Shown here: piece after piece, positions 21,248 to 33,902 of the stretch
Layout of the letters: the number at the start of each line of letters is the position of its first letter
How positions within the stretch are numbered: position 1 is the first letter of the stretch
NCBI GenBank assembly: GCA_025667525.1
Contig: CM046876.1
Span: forward strand, 535,544,038-535,608,037
Reading direction: 5' to 3'
From: Glebionis coronaria
Lineage: Eukaryota > Streptophyta > Magnoliopsida > Asterales > Asteraceae
DNA length: 64,000 nucleotides
Program-made: the position numbers and the translations under genes
The notes under the pieces: model-generated
Told to the model about the DNA's origin: nothing
The model's input: the letters and a program-made list of their open reading frames with translations, nothing else
Databases searched by the model: none

Positions 21248-24200
21248 ATGTCTACCAGCACTCCTGTAACTCCTGTAACTCCTGCAACTACTACTGTGAA
21301 TGTAACTGGTGCGCCAGTTCCCCACACAGTTGCTAATCATGCTGAAAAACCAGAAAAATTCAATGGACAGAATTTTAAGAGGTGGCAGCAGAAGATGTTC
21401 TTCTATCTCACTACTTTGAACCTTGCGAAGTTCTTAAAGGAGACTGTACCTCAGGTGGAACCTCCTAAAGAAGGTGTACCCGAAAATCAACAAGCCGTGC
21501 AGGCTGTTGAAGCATGGAAACATTCAGACTTCTTGTGTCACAACTATATTCTGAATGGTTTGGTGGACTCTTTGTACAATGTGTACTGCAAGACTAAGAC
21601 TGCCAAAGAATTATGGGAGTCGTTGGAACGCAAGTACAAAACTGAGGATGCTGGTACAAAGAAGTTCGTGGTAGCTCGCTTTTTGGATTACAAGATGGTT
21701 GATTCAAAGAGTGTGATAACTCAGGTTCAAGATCTGCAGGTTTTGCTACACGACATTCATGCTGAGGGTATGACTTTGAGTGAAACTTTTCAAGTTGCTG
21801 CTATCATTGAAAAGTTACCTCCAAGCTGGGTAGAATTTAAAAACTACTTGAAGCATAAGCGAAAGGAGATGACTGTTGAAGACTTGGTTGTTCGTCTTCG
21901 TATTGAAGAGGACAACAAGCTGGCTTAGAAAAACACTTATACACCTGATTCTGCCAAGGCAAATATGGTTGAGCATGGTTCGTCTTCTTCAAAGTCTAAA
22001 GGCAAGAGCTTTGGAAAAGGGAAGAATGACAAGAAGAGCAAAGGGAAGTCTGAGTACCTTGCTCCTAAGGCTGGAATTGCGAAGCAGAAGTTCTAAGGAA
22101 ATTGCTTCAACTGTGACAAGCCAGGTCATCGTGCTGCTAATTGCAAAGCGCCAAAGCGGGTGACTCCACGCGAGGCTAATATGGTGAATGATAATGTGGA
22201 CATGATTGCTATGGTGTCTGATGTCGTTACCATGATCTCTGAAGTTAACCTGGTAGGTTCTAATAATAATGATTGGTGGGTTGATACTGGGGCAACCCGT
22301 CATGTGTGTGCTGACAAGAGTATGTTTCACTCTTTCAGAGCGGTTGACAATGGAGAGAAGCTGTACATGGGCAACTCTGCAACTGCTGATATCAAGGGCG
22401 AAGGAGATGTTATTTTGAAGATGACATCCGAGAAAGAGCTCAAGTTGACTAAAGTCTTGTATGTTCCGGAGATTCGCAAGAATCTTGTGTCCGGATGGCT
22501 TTTGAATAAGTTTGGTTTTCGTCTTGTTTTTGAGTCTGATAAAGTTGTAATTTCTAAGAATCAAATGTATGTTGGTAAGGGGTATGCCTTGAATGGTATG
22601 TTTAAGCTCAATGTAATAGTTGTTAAGAGTGATATCAATAAAATGAATTCTTCTGCTTACTTGATTGAGTCTTCTAATGTGTGGCATGGCCGTCTTGGAC
22701 ATGTTAATTTTAATTCAATGCATCGTTTGATTAAATTTAATGGCATACCAAATTTTCATATTGATTCAAATTATAAGTGTGAAACATGTGTCGAAGCCAA
22801 ACTTACAAGATCATCTTTCAAATCGGTTGAACGAAAAACCGAACCACTTGATATGATACACACAGACATATGTGATTTGAAATCACTACCCACAAAAGGT
22901 GGCAATAAGTACTTCATCACGTTTATTGATGATTGCACAAAGTACTGCTACGTTTACTTGTTGAAAAGTAAAGATGAAGCTATAGACAAGTTTGTTCTAT
23001 ACAAAACCGAAGTTGAGAATCAACTTGGTAGGAAAATTAAGGTTGTACGAAGTGATAGAGGAGGTGAATATGTGTCTCCTTTTGCTGATCTATGTGCGAA
23101 ACATGGAATTAGACATGAGTTTACTGCTCCTTATTCACCTCAGCAAAACGGTATTGCCGAAAGGAAGAACCGTACCTTGAAAGAAATGGTTAATGCCATG
23201 TTGTTAAGTTCTGGTATGAGCCGGGACATGTGGGGGGAAGCCATTCTAACGGCTACTTATCTTTTAAACAAGATACCTCGTAAGGATAAAGAGGAAACCC
23301 CATATGAACTGTGGATGGGAAGAAAACCATCATACCAGTACTTACGAGTGTGGGGGTGTCTAGCCAAGGTAGCTGTGCCGACACCTAAGGCCCAAACGAT
23401 TGGACCTAAATCTGTGGATTGTATATTCATTGGATATGCTAAGAATAGCAGTGCGTATCGTTTCATTGTACATGATTCGAAAAATCCTGATATACACAAG
23501 AACACAGTTATGGAATCAAGGAATGCGTCTTTCTTTGAAAACATATTTCCTTGTTTAAACAAGGAAAATGGAAGCACATCTAGAATAGATGATGCAGTTG
23601 TCCAAGATAAGAGACAACGAGATGATGATGATCTCCAAGATGAGAGACAAGATCAACCCGAGGAAGAAGAGGTTGAACCTAGAAGAAGCAAACGGGCGAG
23701 AACCGAGAAATCCTTTGGACCCGATTTTGTCTCTTTTATGGTAGAAAATGAACCTACTTCTTATCAAGAAGCTGTAAATTCCTCGGAAGGACCTCGATGG
23801 AAAGAAGCGATTAATAGTGAAATAGAGTCTATTTTACAAAATCATACTTGGGAGCTCGTGGATTTACCTCCTGGTTGTAAACCACTAGCCTATAAATGGA
23901 TCTTCAAGAAGAAGATGAAAGCTGATGGCACCATTGATAAGTACAAAGCAAGATTGGTGATCAAAGGTTTTAGACAACGCGAAGGTCTAGATTACTTTGA
24001 TACATATTCGCCTGTTACGCGAATAACTTCTATTAGGATGATTCTTGCTATTGCCGCATTAAGAAATTTAGAAGTTCACCAAATGGATGTGAAAACGGCT
24101 TTTCTAAATGGAGATTTAGAAGAAGAAATATACATGAACCAACCCGAGGGTTTCATGGCTCCTGGACAAGAGAGCAAAGTTTGTAGGCTTGTTAAGTCAT

Positions 24201-25294
24201 TGTATGGCTTAAAGCAAGCTCCAAAACAATGGCATCAAAAGTTTGATCACGCCATGCTAGAGGGTGGATTCAAAATTAATGAATGCGACAAGTGTGTTTA
24301 TGTCAAAGACACGAATAGTGGATATGTAATCTTGTGTCTTTATGTTGATGATATGCTTATCGTTGGCAGTAACGACAAGATGATCAAGTCTACTAAAGAC
24401 ATGTTGAAATCGAAGTTTGACATGAAAGATATGGGTTTGGCTGATGTGATCCTTGGAATAAAGATCATACGAACTCATAGTGGAATTGCATTAAGTCAAG
24501 CACATTACGTGGACAAAATTCTCAATACTCATAACGCGGGGGATTCCGGCCTAGCTAGAACTCCAATTGACACCAGTTTGCATCTATCTAAAAATAGAGG
24601 CGTAGGTGTTGCCCAATTAGAGTATTCAAGAATTATTGGCATGTTGATGTATTTGATGACATGTACCCGACCTGACTTAGCATATGCTGTTAGCAGGCTA
24701 AGTAGATATACTAGTAATCCAAGTGATGCACATTGGAAAGCTATGACTAGGGTACTTTATTATTTGAGATACAGTCGTGATTATGGACTGAATTATGCTA
24801 GATATCCATCTGTTATTGAAGGATACAGTGATGCAAATTGGATATCTGACATAAAGGATTCTAGATCGACCAGTGGATATGTGTTTACACTGGGAGGGGC
24901 CGCTATATCTTGGAAGTCTTCCAAGCAAACTGTAATAGCTAAGTCCACGATGGAATCAGAATTTATCGCGTTAGATAAATGCGGAGAAGAGGCGGAATGG
25001 CTACGTCAATTCGTAGAGGACATACCCAGGTGGCCTAAACCGGTAACGGCCATTAGTATACATTGTGATAGTCAATCGGCAATTGGCAGAGCTCATAGCA
25101 CAATGTATAATGGAAAGTCTAGACATATCCGTCGTCGACATAATTCGGTACGACAACTACTCTCAACAGGAGTTATCTCAATTGACTATGTGAAGTCAAA
25201 GGATAACATTGCGGATCCGCTTACGAAAGGCTTAAGCAGAGAGTTAGTTAGTAAGTCGTCTAAAGGAATGGGACTAAAGCCCTTGAAGGAATGA
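21248..25294 (+). pseudogene. gag-pol polyprotein with two nonsense codons
   Basis: One frame of 1348 codons. Gag (21248-21928) is a UBN2-type capsid: [19 protein letters not shown] near the start, then [15 protein letters not shown] and [14 protein letters not shown]. It is cut by TAG at 21926-21928 and TAA at 22094-22096; between and after them the same frame gives [14 protein letters not shown], a complete CCHC knuckle. From 22160 the frame is open for 1044 residues. It has protease DTG (residues 42-44), pre-integrase [10 protein letters not shown] and CETCVEAK, integrase catalytic acids near 236, 299 and 334, RT with YVDD at 728-731, and RNase H with SDANW and [10 protein letters not shown], ending [11 protein letters not shown]. 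Pol looks enzymatically intact; only the two stops in gag block the polyprotein. Confidence 0.93.
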
Positions 25295-25887
25295 GTTTCT
25301 ATGAAGGAAAACCTAACCCAGTTGACTGGAGATCCCAAGATCTGGGTTCAATAGGACAACCTAATCATAGAAATGTGGGGGAAGTCACGTCAATGTGGGG
25401 GAGTTACTTAATAAAATAACTTTCCTAGTCCATTCCTAGAACAATGTGACTTGTTGAGAGGTTAAACATATGGCTTAATGATTCAGGATGAAATCATAAA
25501 GCATAATGATTCAAGATGAAATCATAAAACATATGTTTTTAATGATTCAAGATGAAATCACCTATGTGAGAGAGAAGTGGGGTCGCTTCGAAGGAAATTG
25601 TGGGGGCGCAATTTCTAAGAGCTCTTGCAGAACCAGGCGAGTGTTCATGACCATAACAAACACGACTATGAGGACTTGACAAGGTCAGGGAGAGTCTTGT
25701 GTGAGTGTGTATTGTCGTCTACGTAAACAGAGGCTGAGTTCAAGGACATCGCGTCTACTCAGATCTAGGAGACTAAGTGCATCTCATAAGGGAAGGTTCA
25801 AAGGGTTACACCTACCTATCCTATGCAGGACTTAACCGCAGAAATTTTGCCGAAAATTTCGTGTGTTTTCGACCGATTCCCATTCAT

Positions 25888-25896
25888 GTGGGGGAT
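25888..25896 (+). other. Polypurine tract
   Basis: GTGGGGGAT lies directly before the 3' LTR (25897), the usual site of plus-strand priming. A similar purine tract (ATGTGGGGGA) occurs at 25373-25382 and again near 25393-25401, in the tail after pol. Confidence 0.8.
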
Positions 25897-26857
25897 TGTT
25901 GGAAAATGTTTTGCAAAATATGGTTTTTGCAATACTTTGGACATAATTTTATATATGTATATGTTATATATATTTGTAGTAATTAGTAGCTTTGCGTTCT
26001 CCTCGAAGAGAGCTTCGCAACGAGCTAAAGTATGTCCAATATGGAGTTAATATGAATGAGATATCGTGTCTCAAAGTGAGTCACGTGAAACACAATATTT
26101 GGAAAAATATTTGTCCCACATCGCTTGAAACATGAAGTAAAAACATGTTTATAAGGAAATCCTAGTTTCTACCCTACAATATTCATTTGTGGGTTTTTAC
26201 TCCCACGCCTATGCGCGCGCAGGGGGGGTGCAGAAATTGGATTTCTAGGCCAAAAACGGGTTCGAAGCTACTGAACTTGTGCACGAGCGCGCGACCTGCG
26301 GACACGAATGCAGCTCCGAAAACTGGCTTGGGTGCGGGCAGATTTCGGTATCTTTTTTGCTGCAAATTCGGATTTTTTCCAGAAAATTCTGTAATCTATT
26401 TTAAGAATAGATTTAGAATAAATTTGTGTTTATAATTGATTTGCAAATCGTGTTATAGAAATAACAGATTTGTCAGAATATTTTATATGGAACAGAATAT
26501 TTTGTCTTGGTGACCAAGACAAATTTTCACTATATAATAAATTTGTCTCATTCAGTTGAATCATCAGAAAAACGCAGCTTTTCATACTCCATTACCAGAC
26601 GATTTTTCCAGCAGTTCTCGATCAAAAACGCAGAAGGCTTCTGTGATCTTTCAGGCAAGTTTGTCTAGTCCGGCTGTACAACAGCTTTGGACGTTGTACC
26701 CTGGGAAACAGACGGCGAATCTGTTTTAAGGGAAGCGTGTTAAACACGTGCCTCGTCTTACTTTTACTGCTTTCAATTTTATTTATTATTTAATTCTATT
26801 CTTTGTTTTCTGTTAATTTTATTATTGTTTTAATAAAAGTATACACCGTTTCCCACA
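25897..26857 (+). repeat. 3' LTR of the Tork-like element
   Basis: 961 bp, almost identical to 19906-20878. Differences seen: TATGCG for TACGCG, a shorter G-run, AAGACAAAT for AAGGCAAAT, and single changes near 26623, 26642 and 26798. Followed by TATTT. Confidence 0.95.
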
Positions 26858-26862
26858 TATTT

Positions 26863-27712
26863 AAGCTAGATCAAGTGATATATCGGTTTGGTTTATCATC
26901 GAACATGAATCCTGCTAGTTTATGTGTCGTTAGTTTATGTGTCGTTCAAAAAAGTAGAGAACAATGCAAGTTATGAGTTAGAATACTTACCTCACGGGGA
27001 CGTACTGTGTCAGTGGCATTTCATGGCTAGCACAATTATCATATGTTGGTTTCCGGTTCATAGTTCAGTGGAAACGATTTTATGGTTTATATTAGTATAC
27101 GTATTTTTTTTAACACGGTTTATATAGCATGTTAAGTTGTTAGTTTGTTACAGTATAACGTAAGGCTTTTAATTTGTAAAAGATTTATTCTTTATTGAAA
27201 TCAAATCATTACCATATTAGGAAATGGATGCATATCGATTTTGATTTTATCACTGTTTAAAAAGAGAAAGATACACAATGCTTTAGAACTGAGATGCAAA
27301 AACATAAGCTAATTATATATAGTCAACAATATAGTTTTATAACTCGCATGTAATATTTTAGTGCGTAAACTCCAATGCTTACATGAACTTGAATAAAACG
27401 TCGTATAAACTATATAAAAGTGTCCTTTTATAAAAATTCTCGTTGTGACAAAAAGTAGTTAAATCCTTTTATTAGATCTCTAAATAATCTTCGACTACAT
27501 TCAATTAATCTTAGTAGGGTTAACATATAATATCAAAATCATAAATGTAATAATTATATGGTGACACAAGGTTTTTATGACGATCTTATCATCCAATTGT
27601 GTTTTAGTAATTTTGCGTGTATAAATATATGGTTTTCATAGTGTTTTTCAGCACAAACAAATTTGCAAATATACTAATATTAGTCTTTGTAAAGTGTGTG
27701 TTAGCTAAAAAA
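26863..27712 (+). promoter_or_regulatory. GASA gene upstream region with TATA box
   Basis: About 850 bp separate the retrotransposon from the GASA start codon. A TATAAATA box lies at 27620-27627, about 85 bp before the ATG, a normal plant spacing. The short frames here (26924-27127, 27617-27817) are not supported; the latter merely runs through exon 1 in its own frame. Confidence 0.55.
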
Positions 27713-28204
27713 ATGGGAAGATTTCAACTTGGTTTTATTGTTTTTCTTGTTGCATCTATGGCAATCATTGATCTATCGATCGTAAGTTTATCCATGTTAG
27801 CACTTGTAGATCGATAATGTAGATTTATCTAGTGTACATTTTGATTTACATGTCGCTAAAACTAACTATTTTGTATATGTGTTTCAGGCCGGCTCCGAAG
27901 GTTCATGTCCAGTCGAACGTACGTAATTTTAACAATCTATTTTTAAAATACTTGCTATAATGATGACTGATTTTCTTGTACCTAGTGACAACTATTTTGT
28001 TAATTTGTATTTTGTTTTGTAGAATGCCCAAGTGCATGTCAGGTTCGTTGTTCAGCAACTCATCATCCTGGTAATTGCATGGATGTATGCCAAGATTGTT
28101 GTAGAAAATGTTTATGTGTACCTTCTGGTACTATTGGAAATAAAGACGAGTGTCCTTGCTATCGAGATATGAAAACACAAGAAGGCATACCCAAATGTCC
28201 TTAA
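27713..28204 (+). CDS. GASA: GASA/snakin cysteine-rich secreted peptide
   Basis: Spliced gene: exons 27713-27781, 27888-27918 and 28023-28204 (69 + 31 + 182 = 282 nt, 93 residues). Introns have GT-AG ends. Exon 1 encodes a signal peptide ([17 protein letters not shown]). The mature C-terminal domain has the 12 cysteines of the GASA family in register: [38 protein letters not shown] and a terminal KCP. A further cysteine lies in exon 2 (GSCPVE). Family members are secreted or cell-wall peptides, often gibberellin-regulated, with roles in growth or antimicrobial defence; which role applies here cannot be read from sequence. The ATG fits a TATA box 85 bp upstream. The stop TAA (28202-28204) is followed 34 bp later by a 10-kb transposon nest, so the 3' UTR is broken. 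Confidence 0.93.
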
Positions 28205-28238
28205 GAAACCTTAAGAAACGATTATTAAATATTGTAAC

Positions 28239-28415
28239 TGTTATGAATAATATTAATATGGATGTCTTATAAGGTCCATGGCCAAATTAGCCGTTAGGGT
28301 TTTACCCTAATTGTATCTTATAAATACATATCGTATTCTCCTTAATCATTAGCCAATAAATAATTCTCCCCTCTCAATCTTGTTTTGTTCTCATTTTTTA
28401 CTTTGATTCACAACA
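28239..28415 (+). repeat. 5' LTR of the small copia element
   Basis: 177 bp, TGTTATGAAT to TTCACAACA. It contains the uninterrupted site TTACCCTAATTG at 28303-28314, the empty counterpart of the MITE insertion at 37082. It differs from the 3' LTR at roughly 15 positions, so the insertion is old. Confidence 0.92.
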
Positions 28416-28590
28416 CGTTATCAACACGATTTTACACACTAAGGCGATTATAACATATATGCCCAAAACATGATTAATTTAGTATAGTCAAGTAGTGTTC
28501 TCGAGAACTTTTCTTATATGCTTTCAGCATTAAAATCACTAGCATGCTCCATGCATTTTATATGCAATAATAAAATCTCAATATCACATG

Positions 28591-29053
28591 TAGGGGTGTC
28601 AAAAAAGTTGACCCGACCCGAACCCGACCCGAACCCGAACCCGAATAATCATATTCGGGTCGGGTCACTCGGGTCCGAAAGCGTATTCGGGTCAATTCGG
28701 GTTGACCCGAATTGACCCGAGTTTTAATTAGGCTCGGGTTCGGGTTATATATTTTTACCCTTTACCCGACTTGACCCGACCCGAGTTGACCCGAACCCGA
28801 CCAACCCGACTTGACCCGACTAAAATTAGACTTTTTACATTGTTTTAGTACAAAATTAGGCCACTTTTTACACTTTTTCCTCAAACTCGGGTTGACCCGA
28901 ACCCGAGTTGACCCGACCCGAATTGACCCGAACCCGAGTGACCCGAGTTCTAATTAGGCTCGGGTTCGGGTTATATATTTTTTACCCTTGACCCGACTTG
29001 ACCCGACCCGAGTTGACCCGAACCCGACCGGGTCAACCCGAATCACACCCCTA
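28591..29053. mobile_element. Non-autonomous hAT-type element made of TTGACCCGA arrays
   Basis: 463 bp, ends TAGGGGTGT and inverted TAGGGGTGT, with a perfect 8-bp TSD ATCACATG (28583-28590 and 29054-29061). Most of the interior is permuted ACCCGACCCGAA / TTGACCCGA in both orientations around a short T-rich centre. No coding capacity. Same termini and TSD length as 10435-11269 but a different repeated motif. Confidence 0.88.
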
Positions 29054-29061
29054 ATCACATG

Positions 29062-30412
29062 AGCTCCAATCATATATTTTTAGACGCATATAACTTATTT
29101 ATCACATTGTCAGACTTATACAATATTTATTGGATCCCCCACATGTGAACACTATACATGCTCATTTTCAAGTCTTTGAGAAAATAGACGTGTGCCATCA
29201 TTTGCAACTTGTGCATAATTTAATTTCGCTTTCTCATAAAGACCATTGCATATTATACATTTATGTGTATGGACTCTAACTCTCCAAAACATGTATCATT
29301 ACAAGATACTTCAGCTATTCATTACTTACTTGCGTCATTATATTTTGGTCATTCATTTATCTATGATCCTCACATCCACTTTAGTGCTATATTATTTATT
29401 ATCATTATCATGCAAATTATCATATATATCCATCGACGTTGATTCGTTTATTTTTGATTCCACACGTTACTAGACATTGCATCTATCATTCATTGAGATC
29501 TCATAATATTTTATGTACCCGGGGTTTTCTCAATTGCCTTCATATCTAGTGTCTCTTTAGGAGGCTATCATGGGGTATTTATTACCTTGATTCGACCATC
29601 TTAATTTTCTTACTCCATTTTATCTATACAATAGAGGATTTTTATTTGGAATCGATTACCATAGACTTACTATCAATCATTGATTATACTGTTGGGACAC
29701 ACACTATAATTGGAGCACACGCAGCGTATATGATCTAGTCACTTTGTTTAGGTCACTAACTTTGTCTCGCAATTACTAGATCCGGATTATAAATTGTCCC
29801 TTGAACTTTATGTTCATATTCATTACTTGTGAGGATCAACTTTTCATTATCATAATCCATTCTAAATTTCTCGCTGCTCATTCTCCCCTTGAATGGATTA
29901 TCATTCTCAACATTCCATTTTGTGCATTGTGCTGGATTTACTATGATATATATTGAACATTCCAATATCTCACATGGGAACCATATGGTTTGTAAGGTTT
30001 TTAATAAAGCTACAACTTCGAATATAAAGGAATTATGTACTCTTTTCCTTCACTAGATTTTTGTCCCGCTGGGTTTTGTCTAGTAAGGTTTTTAACGAGG
30101 CATATTGTTCAAATGGATAAATATGGAGTTTATGTCCATCAATGGCGATAAGGCAACACATTTTGTTCAAGCGATTATTTGGTGGATCTATTTACCAACA
30201 TACTTTCAACACCAACATTTTCAAGTTAATCTACAACAATGGAACGCGTCTACTAAAAGATCTCAAGTGATGTAGTCATCAGAGGGAGATAATACGCGCT
30301 ACACTCTTTTTGTCCTTGGTCATGGTTTTGTCCCACTGGGTTTCTCTGACAAGGTTTTTAACGAGGTAGTATTCTCAAAAGCGTATTATTAATATGGACA
30401 TCCAAGAAGGAG
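29062..30412 (+). other. Internal region of the small copia element, non-coding
   Basis: No retroviral domain is found in any frame. Repeated copia 3' tail motifs lie at 29990-30130 and 30325-30375. The short frames 29246-29473 and 29756-29965 show nothing recognisable. Confidence 0.6.
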
Positions 30413-30459
30413 TGTTATGAATAATAATAATGTGGATGTCCTATAAGGCCCATGACCCA
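30413..30459 (+). repeat. 3' LTR of the small copia element, first fragment
   Basis: The first 47 bp of the LTR (TGTTATGAAT to GACCCA), matching 28239-28285. Cut by the LARD; the target duplication is ACCCA (30455-30459), seen as GCCCA at 37052-37056. Confidence 0.88.
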
Positions 30460-32944
30460 TGATGAGTGTGAGAACACTCACATTTAATAACCTTAACACC
30501 TAAAACACGACCAATAATATCATATTTGTTGTTTTGCGTTTTTCATGTAAATCAGATACATTGTGGATCAAACACGCTTTTTTATCAGTTTTATCTGGAG
30601 AAAATACGAGGAAAAGACAAAATGAAGCTCACAAGGACTTAACTTGTCAAAACTCTAAAGTTGAAGTGCTGGAAGTGTACCCTTTCAAAGTTATTTACAA
30701 AGTAATAAAGCTACCAAGTTTTACAACAATCCATGGACTATATATGACAACTGATGAAAGATGAGAGAGTGGATTACACGTGGACGAATTAAAAGTTGCA
30801 TATGGGCTCACACGGATCAAATTTAATAACCAGTCACATTTCAATAAACATATAATGATCTGTGTGCCCATAGTTTACCCAATGACGAGATGCCACGTCA
30901 CCGAGATTATCTGTGTTTCAGAGGACGAGTTATAAATAAAAAGTGGTCACCAAGACTCCCTTATCACTCGTGGATACTTTAATTAATCTAAAATCAACTA
31001 CAACGAAAAACCCCAAATTTCTGGAAAGGGACGAACCCTGGATCCACGTGGCGATTGATGATTTGTTGAAACACGTCATTTCACCCCTCACCTCATCTTA
31101 ACTCGTCTAAAATACTCAGCAAATTACCACTTTGTACATCCATTAGTGAGTAGTTAGAATTAGTTGAGGAGTAGTGTAATATAGTGATTTTCACATAGTT
31201 TAAATTTGTAAATCTTTCATTATAATTCTGTTAGAATTTCAGTTCGAGTTAGTTGTAACAATTTTTAATTAATGAAAAAGTTAAGCTTCTGATCTCTATT
31301 TCTTCGTCATTTGTTTTCATAAACCTGTTTCTTTTCAGTTAATTATGTTAAAAAGTTAGTTGAATACGTTTATGACACTCATCTGTTTTGACTGAAATCT
31401 CCATTAATAAAATTATCAATTTTTTTCAACTTTGTTTCCTCTCAACTGTTCCTTTAGCTTTTATGCTATAGCAAATGAATTTGATTAGCTTATGAAGTAC
31501 TCAAGCTTACCTTTAAGTTTTTCTTTGAGTTTCAACTATTCTTTTCAAGTATTAAGCTCATAAGCTCAATTGAGCTTATGAGAGGAATTTGATTAGTTTT
31601 GTAAGTTTAAGATTGCTCATATTAGAGTAAAGTTGGTAGTGGTTCAGTTGCAAACATCACAGAGCAGTGTAGATCGTAGTACATAGTTTCCTGTTCATCA
31701 AAAGAGTGTTTGGGATTGCGGCTTAGATAAGCTGTTACAGCTTTTGCTTTATGCACTAGTGTTATTGGTTTACATTTGAGAAAATGTTGAGTTCAACAAG
31801 TTCTTTTGGCTTCTAGTCTTGTTTAGCTTGATTCGGTTTTGATTACAGTTCAACAGCAAGTAGCTATTGCATCGACAACAACGGTTTGGCCTGGAAGCCA
31901 TGGTAATTCCATTTTACATTTTCGATACATAGGTAGTTCAGTTTAAATAGTTAGTTGAAGTGTAAATTTTTGCTTGGCATATGCTAGAATTTATTTGTTA
32001 ATAGGCTGTTGTCCTTTGCTTAAATCTATGTTTTCATTCCCATAGATGTCTTAACAAATTTGATCATACTGTTATAAGTCGTTGTAGAACTTGCAATTTA
32101 AAACCAGTGTTTGGCAATAGGTTTAAGCTGCGCATAACTGATCTTATTTCTTGACTTGATTCGTAGCATAAATGTTAGCATTGTAATATAGGTATGGATA
32201 ATTGGCCTAAAGTTTCAGTGAGTAGTTTAATGTGTTCAAGGCAGGAAGTAATAAATTCAAATGTTTTCAGCAGGATTCGAACACTAGACTTGTTTTTGTT
32301 AGCCTTGTAGTAAGTTTTGGATTTCTACAACTTTAGTCCTCCATATTGATACTTCTTATCACAGTTATAGTCCAAGCTAGTTAGGCAGTTAGGGAAATTA
32401 GTCCCTTTAGTTAAATGTTTGTTACAAAACTAGTCCATTGTGTTTAGTTTTGTTAAGAGAACTTTTTGAGTCGTTCTATTGGACTGATAAAATTTGGGCC
32501 TTGCTTTTACATGTGTAAATCAATAGGCTATAAATTTCCTAATGGATTGCTTTTATAAGTCATAATATGTGTAGTTTATATTTTAGTTTTATTAATTTCA
32601 TTGTTAGATGTAAAAATTGTATTTTTACTTTTATAAAGTTACAATTAGTTTTGGTTTTATAATTTTGAATTTTATAATTTTGAATTTTATAATTTTGCCT
32701 TTGTAGAATAAATTTTGTATTTTCATTTTTACATTTTGTGCATTTAATTGATTTACGTGCAACGTGTTTTAGATTAGTACGTATTACGTAATATAGTTAT
32801 TTTTAAATTTTTATGTGTTTTTGCCAAGTAGAAATAGATACCAAATCAATTACTTTAAACAAAAAATAATTAAGTCGAAACGATAAAACCTTATTTCAAT
32901 TCGAATCGAGATGAGAAGAAAATGATACTATAAAACACATATTA
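30460..32944 (+). repeat. 5' LTR of the LARD
   Basis: 2485 bp, full length. Its part from about 31297 onward is repeated at 35417-37051 with scattered substitutions and small indels. The small frame 30534-30764 lies in the unique 5' part and is not supported. Confidence 0.8.
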
Positions 32945-33902
32945 AAATGGTGCCGCTGTCAGTTTGTATTCGTGAAGATTGACGGTGTTTTTTGAGACGT
33001 ATTGGATTTTGGGATCCGTTCATTTTTTAACGTTTTTTTTGTTGCAATAAAAAAAATAAAAAAATAAAGAATAAAAAATTTTAAAATTTTAAATTTTAAA
33101 AAATCACAAATGCTTTCCTAAGAATTGCACCAAAAAAATTATAAATAAAAAAACAACTCTTTCCTAAGAGTTACTTCAAAAATACTACGTACATTACTTT
33201 TCTACTTCGCTTTGTCTCACATTTTCTTGTGTATATATTCTCTTATAAATAATAAAAATACAAAAATATTTTCTTTATAATACTATAAGTAAATATTACG
33301 TATACGTAAGTCAATCTGCATACTTCCACAAGTATTGCATCGCAATACACCGTGAGTGGCGGCGTTCCGGTGCCACTTACGTGTACCGATCAAGTTTAAT
33401 TAAGCCACAATAGATAAATACTGCAATCTATTTTAGCTTGAGAGAGAAGTCACTGTGTGGGGAGTATAAGGCTAGTGTATTTCACATTCAAAAGAAGCAG
33501 GCTCTGAAGTGCTACGCGCTGCCTCGTTTCTCTACTCCCTTGTGATTCTATCAAAGGTGATAGTCGCGCATGGTGTGCCACCAAATTAGTATCACGTATA
33601 TATTTTATTGTGGAAATAATTATCGAACCTCGATTTGGTAGTCATTCCCTCTCAAAGTCACCAAGAGCAGTCCCTTTAGTCCTTGGTTTTTAGTAGCACG
33701 TGCATTCGCGCGCGTGCTAAGATACCGCTTGGTGTACCACTTCCTCCCACGAGGAAGAAGTTAATGTCGTTCACTTGTATATACATTCGGTCACTTTGCT
33801 ACACGTGGATAATCGTTCTATGTGAGAGATGTTGCAACAACAATCCACCAACGCTACTTATTCGCCTTGTTCGATTTATGATGGTCCACATGATTCTTAT
33901 AT
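32945..33902 (+). other. LARD leader after the primer binding site
   Basis: Starts with the TGGTGCCGCTGTC site (32948). Very A/T-rich to about 33300, then mixed composition. No reading frame with a known motif. Confidence 0.55.

Larger units (their letters stand above)
19906..26857 (+). mobile_element. Young, nearly complete Ty1/copia retrotransposon (Tork-like)
   Basis: A 6952-bp element with 5' LTR 19906-20878, 3' LTR 25897-26857 and a perfect TSD TATTT (19901-19905 and 26858-26862). A single gag-pol frame (21248-25294) lies between, with a GTGGGGGAT polypurine tract at 25888-25896. The LTRs differ by about five substitutions and a 12-bp difference in and beside a G-run, so the insertion is recent. 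I cannot match the bases after the 5' LTR to a tRNA. The lineage name is a guess from the sequence style of gag and RT. Confidence 0.95.

Noticed and set aside
21989..22702. 237-codon minus-strand frame
   Set aside because: Antisense of the gag-pol start; the plus strand carries the zinc knuckle and protease.
28518..28715. Frame encoding RPEPDPNPNPN-like repeats
   Set aside because: Translation of the ACCCGA array of a hAT-type element.
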